From Paenibacillus sp. N3.4 (GTDB lineage: Bacteria > Bacillota > Bacilli > Paenibacillales > NBRC-103111): a stretch of 57,572 nt of DNA. A program made the position numbers and the translations under genes. The DNA lies in NCBI RefSeq assembly GCF_008017805.1, contig NZ_VRTT01000048.1, forward strand, positions 1 through 57,572. Direction: 5' to 3'. A model generated the notes under the pieces. That model did not search any database. It was not told the DNA's origin and saw only the letters and a program-made list of their open reading frames with translations. Each line of letters begins with the position of its first letter. The stretch's first letter is position 1. Of the stretch, positions 45,436 to 53,500 are shown one piece after another.

Positions 45436-46491
45436 ATGGTAGAAGTGGCCTGTGGTCTGAATGAAGCGAATTGTCTAGCAAACATAGGAGGTAAGGAATA
45501 TATACGTATAAAAACTTGGATGGGGGACAAATGGATCGAGGATGACAATAAGATTACGGCTGGCGACTATTGGGAAATAGAGCGGGATATTACAATTATC
45601 AAAGAAATGAGGTTATATGACCAACCAGATGTTGAATATTACCAAACCGAACCACCTCAAGATATGCTTACGCCTCAAAAAGTCCATGTAACAGCAAAGT
45701 ATTTTTCTTTATATAAAGGGGCCCATACTGGTAGAGCATTCGTCATGGCTCCAATCTGGTATCGAATATCTACAAAGCAGGGGCAGAAGTGGGTTGTTGA
45801 CCCGTTTATTCCTGAAGATATACAGAAGAATGAGATACCAAGTGACAGAATTATAAAACTAAATGGGAACGAATTGCTTTACGATTATCCATATGAAGTA
45901 GCGGGAAAAGGAGTAAAAGCGACTCCGGGTGTAGTTCAAGTGGTTGCGCACTCTACTTTCAACATAAAGGATCAAATTTACGGATTTTACAAGCTTCAAT
46001 TACAGGATGGAACGTTCAAGTGGGTTAATGCGTATCCACTATTTGAAACAGAACGTGGACCGTTAATGCAGTTCGACTTATCTAATGAAAATATTACATT
46101 GAGATCCGCCACACGTTACTTCGACATTGATGGTGATGCAAGCCTTAGCCTGCAAAATTGGTTACAGCCGGGAACATATGTAGCCAATAAAATAAACAAC
46201 GGATGGGCATGCCTGCAAACTCCATTCGGTTGGAAAGTAGTCAACCTTGATAGGGCACCGCTTGAACGGCCTCAGGGCATTACTGAAACTCAAGAAAAAG
46301 TGAAATTGACCTCAGAAACAAAAACCTACTATTTCCCGCTGACAGGGGAAGTTTGCCATATAGCAGGCACCTTCAACGATCAGCAAGCACTATCTTTTGA
46401 AAAGTGGATCTCCCCACAGGGGGTCAATTGGTATCATATCTCAACTTACAGCGGCATCGTGTGGGTACCAGAAAAACCGTTACAGGAATAA
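45436..46491 (+). CDS. Hypothetical protein with five SH3-like repeats, possibly N-terminally truncated
   Basis: A 351-residue protein made of units of about 55-75 residues, each ending in W-[IV] after a strand pattern: GDKWIEDDNKI, QKWVVDPFIP, FKWVNAYPLF, GWKVVNLDRAP and IVWVPEKPL. This resembles bacterial SH3 or GW modules of surface proteins, but I cannot assign a named family. It has no signal peptide, no membrane segment and no ribosome binding site before ATG 45436, and the first unit seems incomplete. It may therefore be the C-terminal part of a formerly longer, secreted protein. A hairpin terminator follows. Confidence 0.55.
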   Translation: MVEVACGLNEANCLANIGGKEYIRIKTWMGDKWIEDDNKITAGDYWEIERDITIIKEMRLYDQPDVEYYQTEPPQDMLTPQKVHVTAKYFSLYKGAHTGRAFVMAPIWYRISTKQGQKWVVDPFIPEDIQKNEIPSDRIIKLNGNELLYDYPYEVAGKGVKATPGVVQVVAHSTFNIKDQIYGFYKLQLQDGTFKWVNAYPLFETERGPLMQFDLSNENITLRSATRYFDIDGDASLSLQNWLQPGTYVANKINNGWACLQTPFGWKVVNLDRAPLERPQGITETQEKVKLTSETKTYYFPLTGEVCHIAGTFNDQQALSFEKWISPQGVNWYHISTYSGIVWVPEKPLQE

Positions 46492-46507
46492 TTTACGCAG
46501 AGTAAAA

Positions 46508-46553
46508 CGAAAAGGCCCTGATGCGATTCTTTCGAAAACAGGACCCTTTTCGA
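46508..46553. terminator. Bidirectional terminator
   Basis: CGAAAAGG-CCCTG pairs with CAGG-ACCCTTTTCG (one small mismatch); it lies between the repeat protein on the plus strand and the GerPF gene on the minus strand. Confidence 0.6.
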
Positions 46554-46569
46554 GTTAATGGGTAAAAAA

Positions 46570-46797
46570 TCACACAACTCTTCCGATGGTGCCCTCGACA
46601 AGGGACGGATCGAATGTATTGGTACTACTGTTCGCGTTAATCGCTAAGCTTCCGAAGGCATCGCCCGGCGAAAACGAGGCTGAACCCGAATTGATCTTGT
46701 CGCTGCTGGACAAGACGATAATAGCACAATCTCCATTATTGACATTGGAACTGGGACCAACGTTATTGATTTTAAAACTCCCGACAAATGAAGGCAA
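46570..46797 (-). CDS. Spore germination protein, GerPA/GerPF family
   Basis: 75 residues from TTG 46797, preceded on the minus strand by GGAAGGAG; the longer frame from 46830 has no site. The family opening PSFVGSFKINNVGPSS, the glycine/serine-rich middle with SGSASFSPGDAF, and the end STNTFDP are typical of GerPA/GerPF proteins. These spore-coat-associated proteins help germinants pass through the coat. It stands alone here, not in a gerPABCDEF operon, as is common for extra copies in Paenibacillus. Direct evidence that the host forms spores. Confidence 0.85.
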   Translation of the reverse strand: MPSFVGSFKINNVGPSSNVNNGDCAIIVLSSSDKINSGSASFSPGDAFGSLAINANSSTNTFDPSLVEGTIGRVV

Positions 46798-46837
46798 TCG
46801 TCGCCACTCCTTCCAAATAACAATAGTCATTTATATG

Positions 46838-47208
46838 TTGATTTTACCCAAGTGTGACCCAATAAAAGAAGGAGAAACGAAAAACCAGCATCTATTACTG
46901 ATCACGCATCAAATGCGCCTAGGTATTTTTCTGTTGTCTTTTTTTTTCTCTTATTGCTTTAATAATAAAAGAAGACGGTGAACGAACACCTGTTAGTGAC
47001 CGACAGATGGATTTTCGTATGAGTAAGGTAGACATTCAATAACTTTTTCTAATAACATGTATTAATAAAAGAATTAAACCGAATGTATCACCTGAATGGA
47101 GATGGAGTTCGGTTGTCACGTTGAATGGGTACGTTGGATTTTGTGGTGTTGTCGATTAGCCCTTGTGTTTGCAAGGGGAAAGTTTACTGCTGTCTCCCCG
47201 ACAAAAGC
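46838..47208. other. Gene-free stretch between gerPF-like and DUF5050-like genes
   Basis: AT-rich with a T-run at 46939-46952; a small perfect hairpin CGCAT-CAA-ATGCG at 46915-46927 has no clear role. The promoter of the gerPF-like gene should lie at the left end. No gene seen. Confidence 0.4.
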
Positions 47209-47237
47209 AAAGGGCTGCCATTCGGCAGCCCTTTTAA
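47209..47237. terminator. Terminator of the DUF5050-like gene
   Basis: Perfect 10-bp stem AAGGGCTGCC/GGCAGCCCTT with a 4-base loop, 20 bp after the minus-strand stop; T-rich on that strand and TTTT on the other. Confidence 0.8.
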
Positions 47238-47256
47238 CAGAGAAATCATTTATCGT

Positions 47257-48825
47257 TCAACGAATGAGTTCGACCGAGGAATCCCTGGAGGTTTGGAGTA
47301 AAATCCCATCGTCGGTCGTGAGTACGCGCGAGATCGGATCCGCCACGCTCAGCAGCAGGTGGCCTGAACCGTCCAGCAGTACGACGCCATAGTCATCGTT
47401 TTCGCCAAACCGGCAGACGAGCCGATCGTTCAACACTTGAACGCCGGCGACTGGCGTTTTCCATACGAGCGTTTCTTTCCCGTTCGGATCAACCTGGTAC
47501 AGCTCGAAACGATTCGCTTCCTTCTTTGTTGTGTAAAATACGTTGCCGTCGATGCTGTCAAACCATGACACGGCATGGTCAGACAGTTTTATTTCGCCCG
47601 TCCCGTCCAGTGCGGACGAATATAACGTGTTGTTCTCGTCTTTTACATAGTATAGCTTGTTACCGATAATCCGGAACCAGTTAACGCTCGAGCTGACGAT
47701 CTTCTCGGTCTTATCCGTTTTCAGGTTGATTTTATAAATTGAATTCGGGTCATTTAGTTGTGGTGAGCACAGCACGTAGACATCATCTCCGACAACTGAG
47801 GTGGCCGTAGCAGGAACGCCACTGTGCGCAACATGTTGGGCGAACTTCAGATCGAGGTCACCTACACGCTTGCGGTTCGTCCCTTCCTGTCCCGGTTGAG
47901 ACAAATATAGGTTTCCGCTATCATTATCAGCACCAAGATTGACGATTAATGTTCCGTACGGCGTATCGCGGAAATCGAGATACCCTTGATGTAACAGCTC
48001 CGCTTTCCCGTCGCCACCGATTTTCACGAAGTAGTTGCCACCCATAATACCTCCCCCGAGATGATAGGTGAACCACAGCATGTTATCACGGATTTGAAAA
48101 GATAAATCCTTTTGCAGCCCATATGCGACGCTTTTGATGTTATAAGAATAAATCTCCTCCTTGTCCGACGGCTGCTTCACAGGAGCACGGTATACATGGT
48201 TCGTCGTGTCCGTCGTTTCGACGAAATAATAATACCCCTTGAAAAGAGCGACATCGTTCTCCTTGGCATATGCAGGAAGACCAACCTTTTGCAACTGCAG
48301 GTTATGGGAGGTGATGCTAAGGCCGCCGGTATCGTTCCACTGGTAATCCCATCCGAATTCGTCGTGCGCGAAGCGCCAGGTCAGCGGGAAATACCTGACA
48401 TCCCGGAAACTTAACAACGGATATTCTTCATTAGAATTGTCGATCGTCTTGCCGTTGATCTTGACGGCCGATGCGGGAACCTCCGCCGCGTAGGATGCCG
48501 CGTTTCGACGCTCGGACTTGTTTGGCACATACGAGGAGGCCACACGACTTTGCTTAATGATCAAGCCGTCGTCCGGCGACCAAGTCGTCTCCAAACCGAG
48601 CAGCCTGGTATCGTACCACGTCATCGGAAAATAGGTGATATCGTGATAAACCAGCAGCGGGTATTCGCGGTACTGATTTTCCACCGTATGACCGTTCAGG
48701 TTCACCGAAAAATCCGGCAGCGTAACCCTCACACTCACATCTTTGGCTCGAATGTGCCCCGCAGGCACCAACAAGCTCATGCATAATGAAAAAACGACCG
48801 TATACCCAGCCCATTTGTTTCTCAT
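47257..48825 (-). CDS. Secreted DUF5050-like beta-propeller protein
   Basis: 522 residues from ATG 48825 (GAGGAG upstream on the minus strand; the frame is open 40 codons further without a site). Signal peptide GYTVVFSLCMSLLVPAG, cleaved after HIRA. Two copies of a short module follow: VNLNG...EYPLLVYHDITYFPMTW and VKINGKT...EYPLLSFRDVRYFPLTW, similar to copper-amine-oxidase N-terminal-like stalk domains. The rest is a repetitive beta-propeller (IYKINLKTDKTEKIV; LYSSALDGTGEIKLS) as in DUF5050 proteins. Probably exported and involved in binding at the cell surface. Function unknown. Confidence 0.8.
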   Translation of the reverse strand: MRNKWAGYTVVFSLCMSLLVPAGHIRAKDVSVRVTLPDFSVNLNGHTVENQYREYPLLVYHDITYFPMTWYDTRLLGLETTWSPDDGLIIKQSRVASSYVPNKSERRNAASYAAEVPASAVKINGKTIDNSNEEYPLLSFRDVRYFPLTWRFAHDEFGWDYQWNDTGGLSITSHNLQLQKVGLPAYAKENDVALFKGYYYFVETTDTTNHVYRAPVKQPSDKEEIYSYNIKSVAYGLQKDLSFQIRDNMLWFTYHLGGGIMGGNYFVKIGGDGKAELLHQGYLDFRDTPYGTLIVNLGADNDSGNLYLSQPGQEGTNRKRVGDLDLKFAQHVAHSGVPATATSVVGDDVYVLCSPQLNDPNSIYKINLKTDKTEKIVSSSVNWFRIIGNKLYYVKDENNTLYSSALDGTGEIKLSDHAVSWFDSIDGNVFYTTKKEANRFELYQVDPNGKETLVWKTPVAGVQVLNDRLVCRFGENDDYGVVLLDGSGHLLLSVADPISRVLTTDDGILLQTSRDSSVELIR

Positions 48826-49396
48826 CGTTGCGTCATCTCCTCTCATTGATTTAAACGCAGAATCATGGTAAAAGTTACTGAGAGTTTTCGCAAGATCGTG
48901 AAGTACTCGTACTTGATGAGGTAGCACAATTACAGAATACCGCATACCATCTGTCTACCCTTCTCCATACAGTAAAGACCCTAATTTGGGACCTTTGAGC
49001 AATCGGAAACTTTTAATAATGAGTGCTTACGACTTATGGATATTATTCTAAGTTGTCGGCCTACGTAGACACCTTAACAGACTTAAGAGTATTTTCTGTC
49101 CAATCGAAGGCGCGGGAGTGTGCTCTATTTTTGGGGTTAACTACCGAACAAAAATTAAAATTCATATTAAATTACAGGATACATGATGGAATCTTTTATT
49201 ATAAAAAAATAATATCTTGATCACATTTTCCCTTGGCAATAAACTTAACGGTAACCTTAATAGAAAGCGAGTGGTTTGGATGATTGCCCAAATTAATGCT
49301 TTGAAAACCTTTATGAGAGGTACGGAAGGATAATTAATTCTTCGTATTAATGACCTTCCGTGCAAAGAGACAAACATACGACACGGAGGAAAAAAG
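48826..49396. other. Gene-poor region before the methyltransferase
   Basis: Becomes AT-rich from about 48950. Apart from a possible 17-codon leader ORF (49280-49333) and the hairpin 49322-49361, no gene is supported. A 65-codon open frame at 49023 lacks an ATG and a ribosome binding site. Confidence 0.45.
49280..49361 (+). promoter_or_regulatory. Possible leader peptide and hairpin before the methyltransferase
   Basis: A 17-codon ORF (MIAQINALKTFMRGTEG) runs from ATG 49280 to TAA 49331. Its last codons are the left arm of a hairpin: ACGGAAGG (49322-49329) pairs with CCTTCCGT (49354-49361), with ATTAAT/ATTAAT inside. The layout resembles translational or transcriptional attenuators, but the leader has only a weak ribosome binding site, and the methyltransferase site is not in the stem. 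Confidence 0.3.
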
Positions 49397-50104
49397 TTGA
49401 ATACTAATAATACATTAAACCCATTTTTAAACATTAAAACTCCTAAAGCTTGGGGACCAGGTTCGTTTGAAATGGCTTTACCATTAGTGAAGGCTACAAA
49501 TATTAGACCTAGTATGCGAATTTTAGAAGTCGGTGGTGGATCAGGTCAAATTGCTACCACCATTGCGAAGCATTGGAATGTTTCGGTGGTTACTCTTGAA
49601 CCATGGGCTAATACCAATGAAATCCAAGCTTATGCGGCTGACGAGGGCGTTGAAAACCAGGTGTTGCAGTTGAAGATAAAAGCACAATCATTGCCTTTTG
49701 CTGAAAACACTTTTGACGCTATCATTAGTATAGGCTCGTTTGAGATGATTGGGGATGAACGACCTATAGCATTAGCTGAGATGACTCGGGTAGCCAAAAC
49801 GGGTGCACGTATTGGAATTGCTGAGCCCATGTGCTTATCTGGAGCAATGCCTGATGAGTTGGTTGAATTAGATATACAATGCAGTCTAGGGTTTCAAAAA
49901 TGCTTTTCAGATTTAGATTGTAATCGTAACTTGTTTACAGAACAAGGATTAGCTATTACCGAAAGCTATTATTTTGGAGAAGCCTATCAATGGTGGCTAA
50001 ATTATCGCGACCAACGACGTATTTCGGAAGCTGAACAAGAACTTATTACACGTGATAATGGTCGGTGGATTTCGTTAGGTCTAGTTGTAGGAGAAAAACT
50101 ATAA
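49397..50104 (+). CDS. SAM-dependent methyltransferase (class I)
   Basis: 235 residues from TTG 49397, which follows GGAGG at ten bases. Rossmann-fold SAM motifs: motif I ILEVGGGSGQIATTI at about 41-55, motif II acidic end VVTLEPWAN, and IISIGSFEMIGDERPIALAE for motifs IV-V. This arrangement is as in small-molecule methyltransferases (UbiE/arsenite-type fold), but no CxxC or substrate signature lets me name the substrate. AT-rich coding unlike the 37-48 kb genes, so possibly acquired. A single-gene unit preceded by a possible attenuator. Confidence 0.8.
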   Translation: MNTNNTLNPFLNIKTPKAWGPGSFEMALPLVKATNIRPSMRILEVGGGSGQIATTIAKHWNVSVVTLEPWANTNEIQAYAADEGVENQVLQLKIKAQSLPFAENTFDAIISIGSFEMIGDERPIALAEMTRVAKTGARIGIAEPMCLSGAMPDELVELDIQCSLGFQKCFSDLDCNRNLFTEQGLAITESYYFGEAYQWWLNYRDQRRISEAEQELITRDNGRWISLGLVVGEKL

Positions 50105-50378
50105 TTTCGTTAGAAAAATTTGCTAATATTATATTAGTATCGGTTAACCCCTGAGTCTAATGTGGAGCCGAAGACTTCTATAAAGTATTTGTGGTAACTG
50201 GTACGATATTTAGCAGGATTTGGCCACGAATAGGCGTATATATACTTTATGCAGTGACCTCTCAGGGAACAACCGCCCAGAATAGGTTTGGAGCCGGCAG
50301 GAGATTTCCTCCTGGATTTCTTTAATAGAAATGAGGCGCCAATATTTTTGGCACTGCACACACACTTTACGATAATTT

Positions 50379-50407
50379 AACCTGTCGAAATGGCAGGTTT
50401 TTTTTGC
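50379..50407 (+). terminator. Intrinsic terminator
   Basis: AACCTG-TC pairs with GG-CAGGTT around GAAAT, followed by eight T's; about 275 bp after the methyltransferase stop. Confidence 0.7.
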
Positions 50408-50600
50408 GCAGAAAAACAAAGAACTTGACAGAAAGGAGGGATTTTTTTCAAGACGTCGAAAGCGAATAGGTGATTTTAAAATGAATAGCATTGAGTTAAG
50501 TGGTTATTCGATTAAAGATACGATATTGGTTCAGACTTCTATGTTGAAAGTTCATTCATGCTCTAGAAGATATTCAAACTCAATTTGGGTATAAACCTAA

Positions 50601-50738
50601 GGATTGTTTATATTGCTGGAGCCTACTGGTGGGCATTATTCATATTTAATCATTAGGCTTCTACTAGATCGAGGCTATTCGATATACCAGGTTGAAAATA
50701 AGGCAGTAAAAGATTTTCGTGAACAGTTGTACTTATAG
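50601..50738 (+). pseudogene. IS110-family transposase remnant
   Basis: An open piece of 45 codons beginning after a stop at 50598. It reads LLEPTGGHYSYLIIRLLLDR and then GYSIYQVENKAVKDFREQ. The E-P-T-G-x-x-Y block followed by L-x-x-R-G-x-x-V-N/E-x-x-x-V-K is typical of the DEDD domain of IS110-family transposases. Stops upstream and downstream show it is dead. No terminal repeats can be seen, as expected for IS110. Confidence 0.6.
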
Positions 50739-50935
50739 CCCTTCTCATTAGAAAATGGATGTTACGTATACTTCCAAATTACGGTGATGGGCTCTTTTGC
50801 TTTTACCAAAGCACTGTACTACATTAGACTCACGCGACGGCGTTGACCGGGCAGAATAGTCGATTGACTTGAAACTTATTTCCACTTTTTGGCGTCTCAT
50901 TAAAGTAAGCCAATATATGATTAGGGGGCACTATT

Positions 50936-50989
50936 TTGTCAAATAAGTTAATGGGTGCAGCAGCAATTACGAAGGTAAGAGGAGAATAA
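50936..50989 (+). CDS. Possible 17-residue small ORF coupled to the next gene
   Basis: TTG 50936 follows AGGGGG at seven bases; product MSNKLMGAAAITKVRGE. Its last codons contain the GAGGAGAA ribosome binding site of the gene at 50991, whose start lies one base after its stop. Could be a leader peptide, a small protein, or the truncated start of a longer gene. Weak evidence beyond spacing. Confidence 0.3.
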   Translation: MSNKLMGAAAITKVRGE

Positions 50990-50990
50990 T

Positions 50991-51392
50991 TTGGATAAAA
51001 GAAAACTAACGTTGTTTGCCCTTATTATTTTTATTGTTTTGCTAAATGTGATTGCAAGCTTTCGATGGAGTTATAACAACTCTGAAGGTGACATGAAATA
51101 CAAAACTGATCGTTGGACTAATAAAGTTTGGGTTGAATATTATCCGCCCCTTGCTATCACAAATGGAATAGAGGTTCCACTGCTAAATACTACAAAGTTT
51201 GATTCAGATACTCAATTAGAAGCACATATAAAGAAAAATGCTGTTTCTGGTTATTTGGTGAGCGAATGGCTTGAGAGAATGAAATTAACTTACTTGTATT
51301 ATGGGAGCAATGCATTTTTAATATTTAATATACTACTATTATTAGCAATGATAATAAGAACAAGAAAGAGTACCACTAGGAATACTGTATAA
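50991..51392 (+). CDS. Small hypothetical membrane protein
   Basis: 133 residues from TTG 50991, preceded by AGAGGAGAA. A transmembrane helix at about residues 6-25 (LTLFALIIFIVLLNVIA), a hydrophilic middle of about 75 residues likely outside the cell, and a second helix near 105-125 (NAFLIFNILLLLAMII) before a basic tail. I do not recognise a family. AT-rich, in the accessory segment 49-53 kb. Confidence 0.65.
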   Translation: MDKRKLTLFALIIFIVLLNVIASFRWSYNNSEGDMKYKTDRWTNKVWVEYYPPLAITNGIEVPLLNTTKFDSDTQLEAHIKKNAVSGYLVSEWLERMKLTYLYYGSNAFLIFNILLLLAMIIRTRKSTTRNTV

Positions 51393-51537
51393 ATAAACGG
51401 CTTCTACTACGATAAGAACGAAAGAAAGCTACACCATACATTCCATCGGACCCGGCAGCAAGCTGCATTAATCCAATGAGGGCTTATAGATCCAAGAACG
51501 TTATACGACAGAACGAAGATATTTTTATAAACCATTT

Positions 51538-52224
51538 ATGTCTGGGGTAATTACATTGAAGCTATTCAAAAAAACATTATTTGTAACTTTGAGCGTCGTA
51601 GTTGCTGGTATAGTATCTTTATTTACTATCGACTATCATGTAAAGACATTTGCTAATAAATACATTATGAACATAAATGAATTACCAAATGCGGATGCAG
51701 TATTAGTATTGGGTGCGTATGTATACCCCGATGGACATGTTTCTACTATTCTTCATGATAGACTTGAAACAGCAATTGAAGTTTACAAAGAAGATAAATC
51801 TTCAAAAATTATTGTAAGCGGGGACCATGGCAGAAAGGACTATGATGAAGTGAATACCATGAAACAATACTTGTTGAAACAAGATTTCAAGAATGAAGAT
51901 GTATTCATGGATCATGCTGGTTTTAACACTTATCAGAGTATGTATAGAGCCCGAGATATTTTTAAAGTAAATAAACTAATTATTGTAACTCAAGACTATC
52001 ATTTAAGTAGAGCAGTTTATTTGGCAAGAAAGATGGGGATTGAAGCGTATGGTGTAGCTGCGGATAAAAATTCTTACGGTGATATCCTTAAAGTGTACAA
52101 AGCTAGAGAAATATTAGCCAGAAACAAAGATTTCATTAACGTGAATATTACTAAACCAAAGCCAAGATATTTAGGAGATGTAATCCCAATAACGGCGAGT
52201 GGAAGCTTAACAAATGACATGTAA
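51538..52224 (+). CDS. SanA/YdcF-family (DUF218) membrane protein
   Basis: 228 residues with one N-terminal transmembrane helix (about 10-30) and an extracellular DUF218 domain. Family motifs: ADAVLVLGAYVYPDG near the start, KIIVSGDHGRKDYDE, and IIVTQDYHLSRAVYLARKMG. The relatives SanA, ElyC and YdcF affect cell-envelope integrity in Gram-negative bacteria; the role in Bacillota is unclear. No clear ribosome binding site before ATG 51538; TTG 51556 (after GGGG) is an alternative start that still includes the helix. Confidence 0.85.
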   Translation: MSGVITLKLFKKTLFVTLSVVVAGIVSLFTIDYHVKTFANKYIMNINELPNADAVLVLGAYVYPDGHVSTILHDRLETAIEVYKEDKSSKIIVSGDHGRKDYDEVNTMKQYLLKQDFKNEDVFMDHAGFNTYQSMYRARDIFKVNKLIIVTQDYHLSRAVYLARKMGIEAYGVAADKNSYGDILKVYKAREILARNKDFINVNITKPKPRYLGDVIPITASGSLTNDM

Positions 52225-52725
52225 ATATTTTGTAAGTAGCTCAAAGCTCCGTCGTATACTCGTATTTACGCTACGGAGGACAAGCCCCTTTGGTTTGCCC
52301 GAGACATTTCGGAGATTTGGAACAGAAAGACATCCCTGAGAGCCTAAGTACTGACGAACCCAGTCGCTTCGCTCCTTTAACCCTATCGGATTCGTGATTC
52401 TTATAAGATTGATTCAAAAGACAAAAGTAACATTATAAATTTCACTATTCTTCTATTTGATGCCATTCAGCCGTCCACAAAATGAATCTTTGGAGAGAAG
52501 TAATTGGGGTGGCCTAAAATACGGGGAATAAGACGGCATTACCGAAGATTAAAGAGGAAGATTGTGGAGTTCAATCAGCATTTATCTGAAGAAAATAGTA
52601 GGTGCAATATGTGGCATTTCTAGTATTATCTTTAGATAGAGTGATTTGCGAATTTCATATAAATGAAATTAACTGAAATCAATTAAAAATAATTTATAAC
52701 AGAATAATTAAGCGAGGGATCTTAA
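52225..52725. other. Gene-free stretch
   Basis: No ORF with a start and ribosome binding site. A hairpin CTCCGT/ACGGAG (about 52247-52278, with CGTA/TACG inside) has no T-tract and may be a structure of the upstream mRNA end. The right end is very AT-rich and should hold the promoter of the gene at 52726. Confidence 0.4.
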
Positions 52726-53139
52726 ATGACTCAGTACACTATCAATGACATGATGGCGGCTTATTCGGAGGACGCTGTTGAATTAGCGGGCAAGATGGGG
52801 CTTCAGTTGGATTTTAGTGAAGAGAGTCTAAAAATTATAGATGAAATATTAGAGAGATATCATCAAGGAATACCCAAGGGAATTAAAAAAATATTTTCTA
52901 AAGGTCCATCTGAAGATCAAATTATACAAATGAGCAAGATTTGGGGTGGTTATGTAGGAGAGGTGTTTAGGAGGAATTTGGGTGGATATTGGGAAATGAG
53001 TAAGAAAATCGATAACGCAATAGTTTTAAGAATTAATTCTACCGAACTTTTTCCACCTGCAAAGGTAAACAAACGAATAGTTAACGGCAAAGAAGATGGA
53101 ATCTATTTTTACTATCAAGTGCTCAAAAACAATATGTAG
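52726..53139 (+). CDS. Hypothetical 137-residue cytoplasmic protein
   Basis: A clear gene: GAGGGA precedes ATG 52726. No signal or membrane segment. The first half is helical (NDMMAAYSEDAVELAGKMGL; SLKIIDEILERYHQ), then MSKIWGGYVGEVFRRNLGGYW and a C-terminal strand pair. The A-Y-S-x-D-A-V-x-L and G-x-Y-x-G-E-V-x-R-R patterns recall small proteins found alone or beside polymorphic-toxin genes, but I cannot assign a family and see no toxin here. Confidence 0.6.
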   Translation: MTQYTINDMMAAYSEDAVELAGKMGLQLDFSEESLKIIDEILERYHQGIPKGIKKIFSKGPSEDQIIQMSKIWGGYVGEVFRRNLGGYWEMSKKIDNAIVLRINSTELFPPAKVNKRIVNGKEDGIYFYYQVLKNNM

Positions 53140-53500
53140 GTAGTGGATTTAGACGTTACTTTAAGCTCTTACGGGAAGTAATGTTAAATTTCAGAATGCG
53201 TTACTGCAACGGGGCACAGCTTGTAGACCTATCGCAGGTCCATGGCTGGACACGATCGTATGTGATATGATTCAGGAGTTTGAGCTTCAGATGGAGGACC
53301 TTAAATCAGGATCTCTTTTTCCAAGTATTCAATCAATAATTTAATAAACTTACTTTTATCGTAATCACTGTAATCCATGATAATTGAATAAACATTAACC
53401 ATTAAACAAGAACATCAGTCTATAAGAATGATAGTTTCTAGCAACCTTTTTACTCTTCTGCACGTTTAATAGAGTCGATGTCACAGAAAAGGAGAGAAAC
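53140..53500. other. Gene-free stretch
   Basis: No ORF, terminator or repeat that I can support. Only the GGAGAG-type ribosome binding site of the SLH protein lies at its end (about 53490). Confidence 0.4.

Larger units (their letters stand above)
50105..50935. other. Long gene-poor stretch with mobile-element remnant
   Basis: Contains a terminator (50379-50407) and a decayed IS110 transposase piece (50601-50738). All other frames are interrupted. A GGAGGG-like site at about 50443 is followed by no ORF of useful length. Confidence 0.5.

Noticed and set aside
46586..46981. 131-codon open frame opposite the gerPF-like gene
   Set aside because: It is the antisense shadow of the GerPF family gene, has no ribosome binding site and no recognisable sequence.
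49023..49220. 65-codon frame before the methyltransferase
   Set aside because: No ATG, no ribosome binding site, composition of non-coding AT-rich DNA.
50210..50491. 93-codon minus-strand frame in the gap after the methyltransferase
   Set aside because: Crosses a terminator hairpin and reads as random Cys/Arg-rich sequence.
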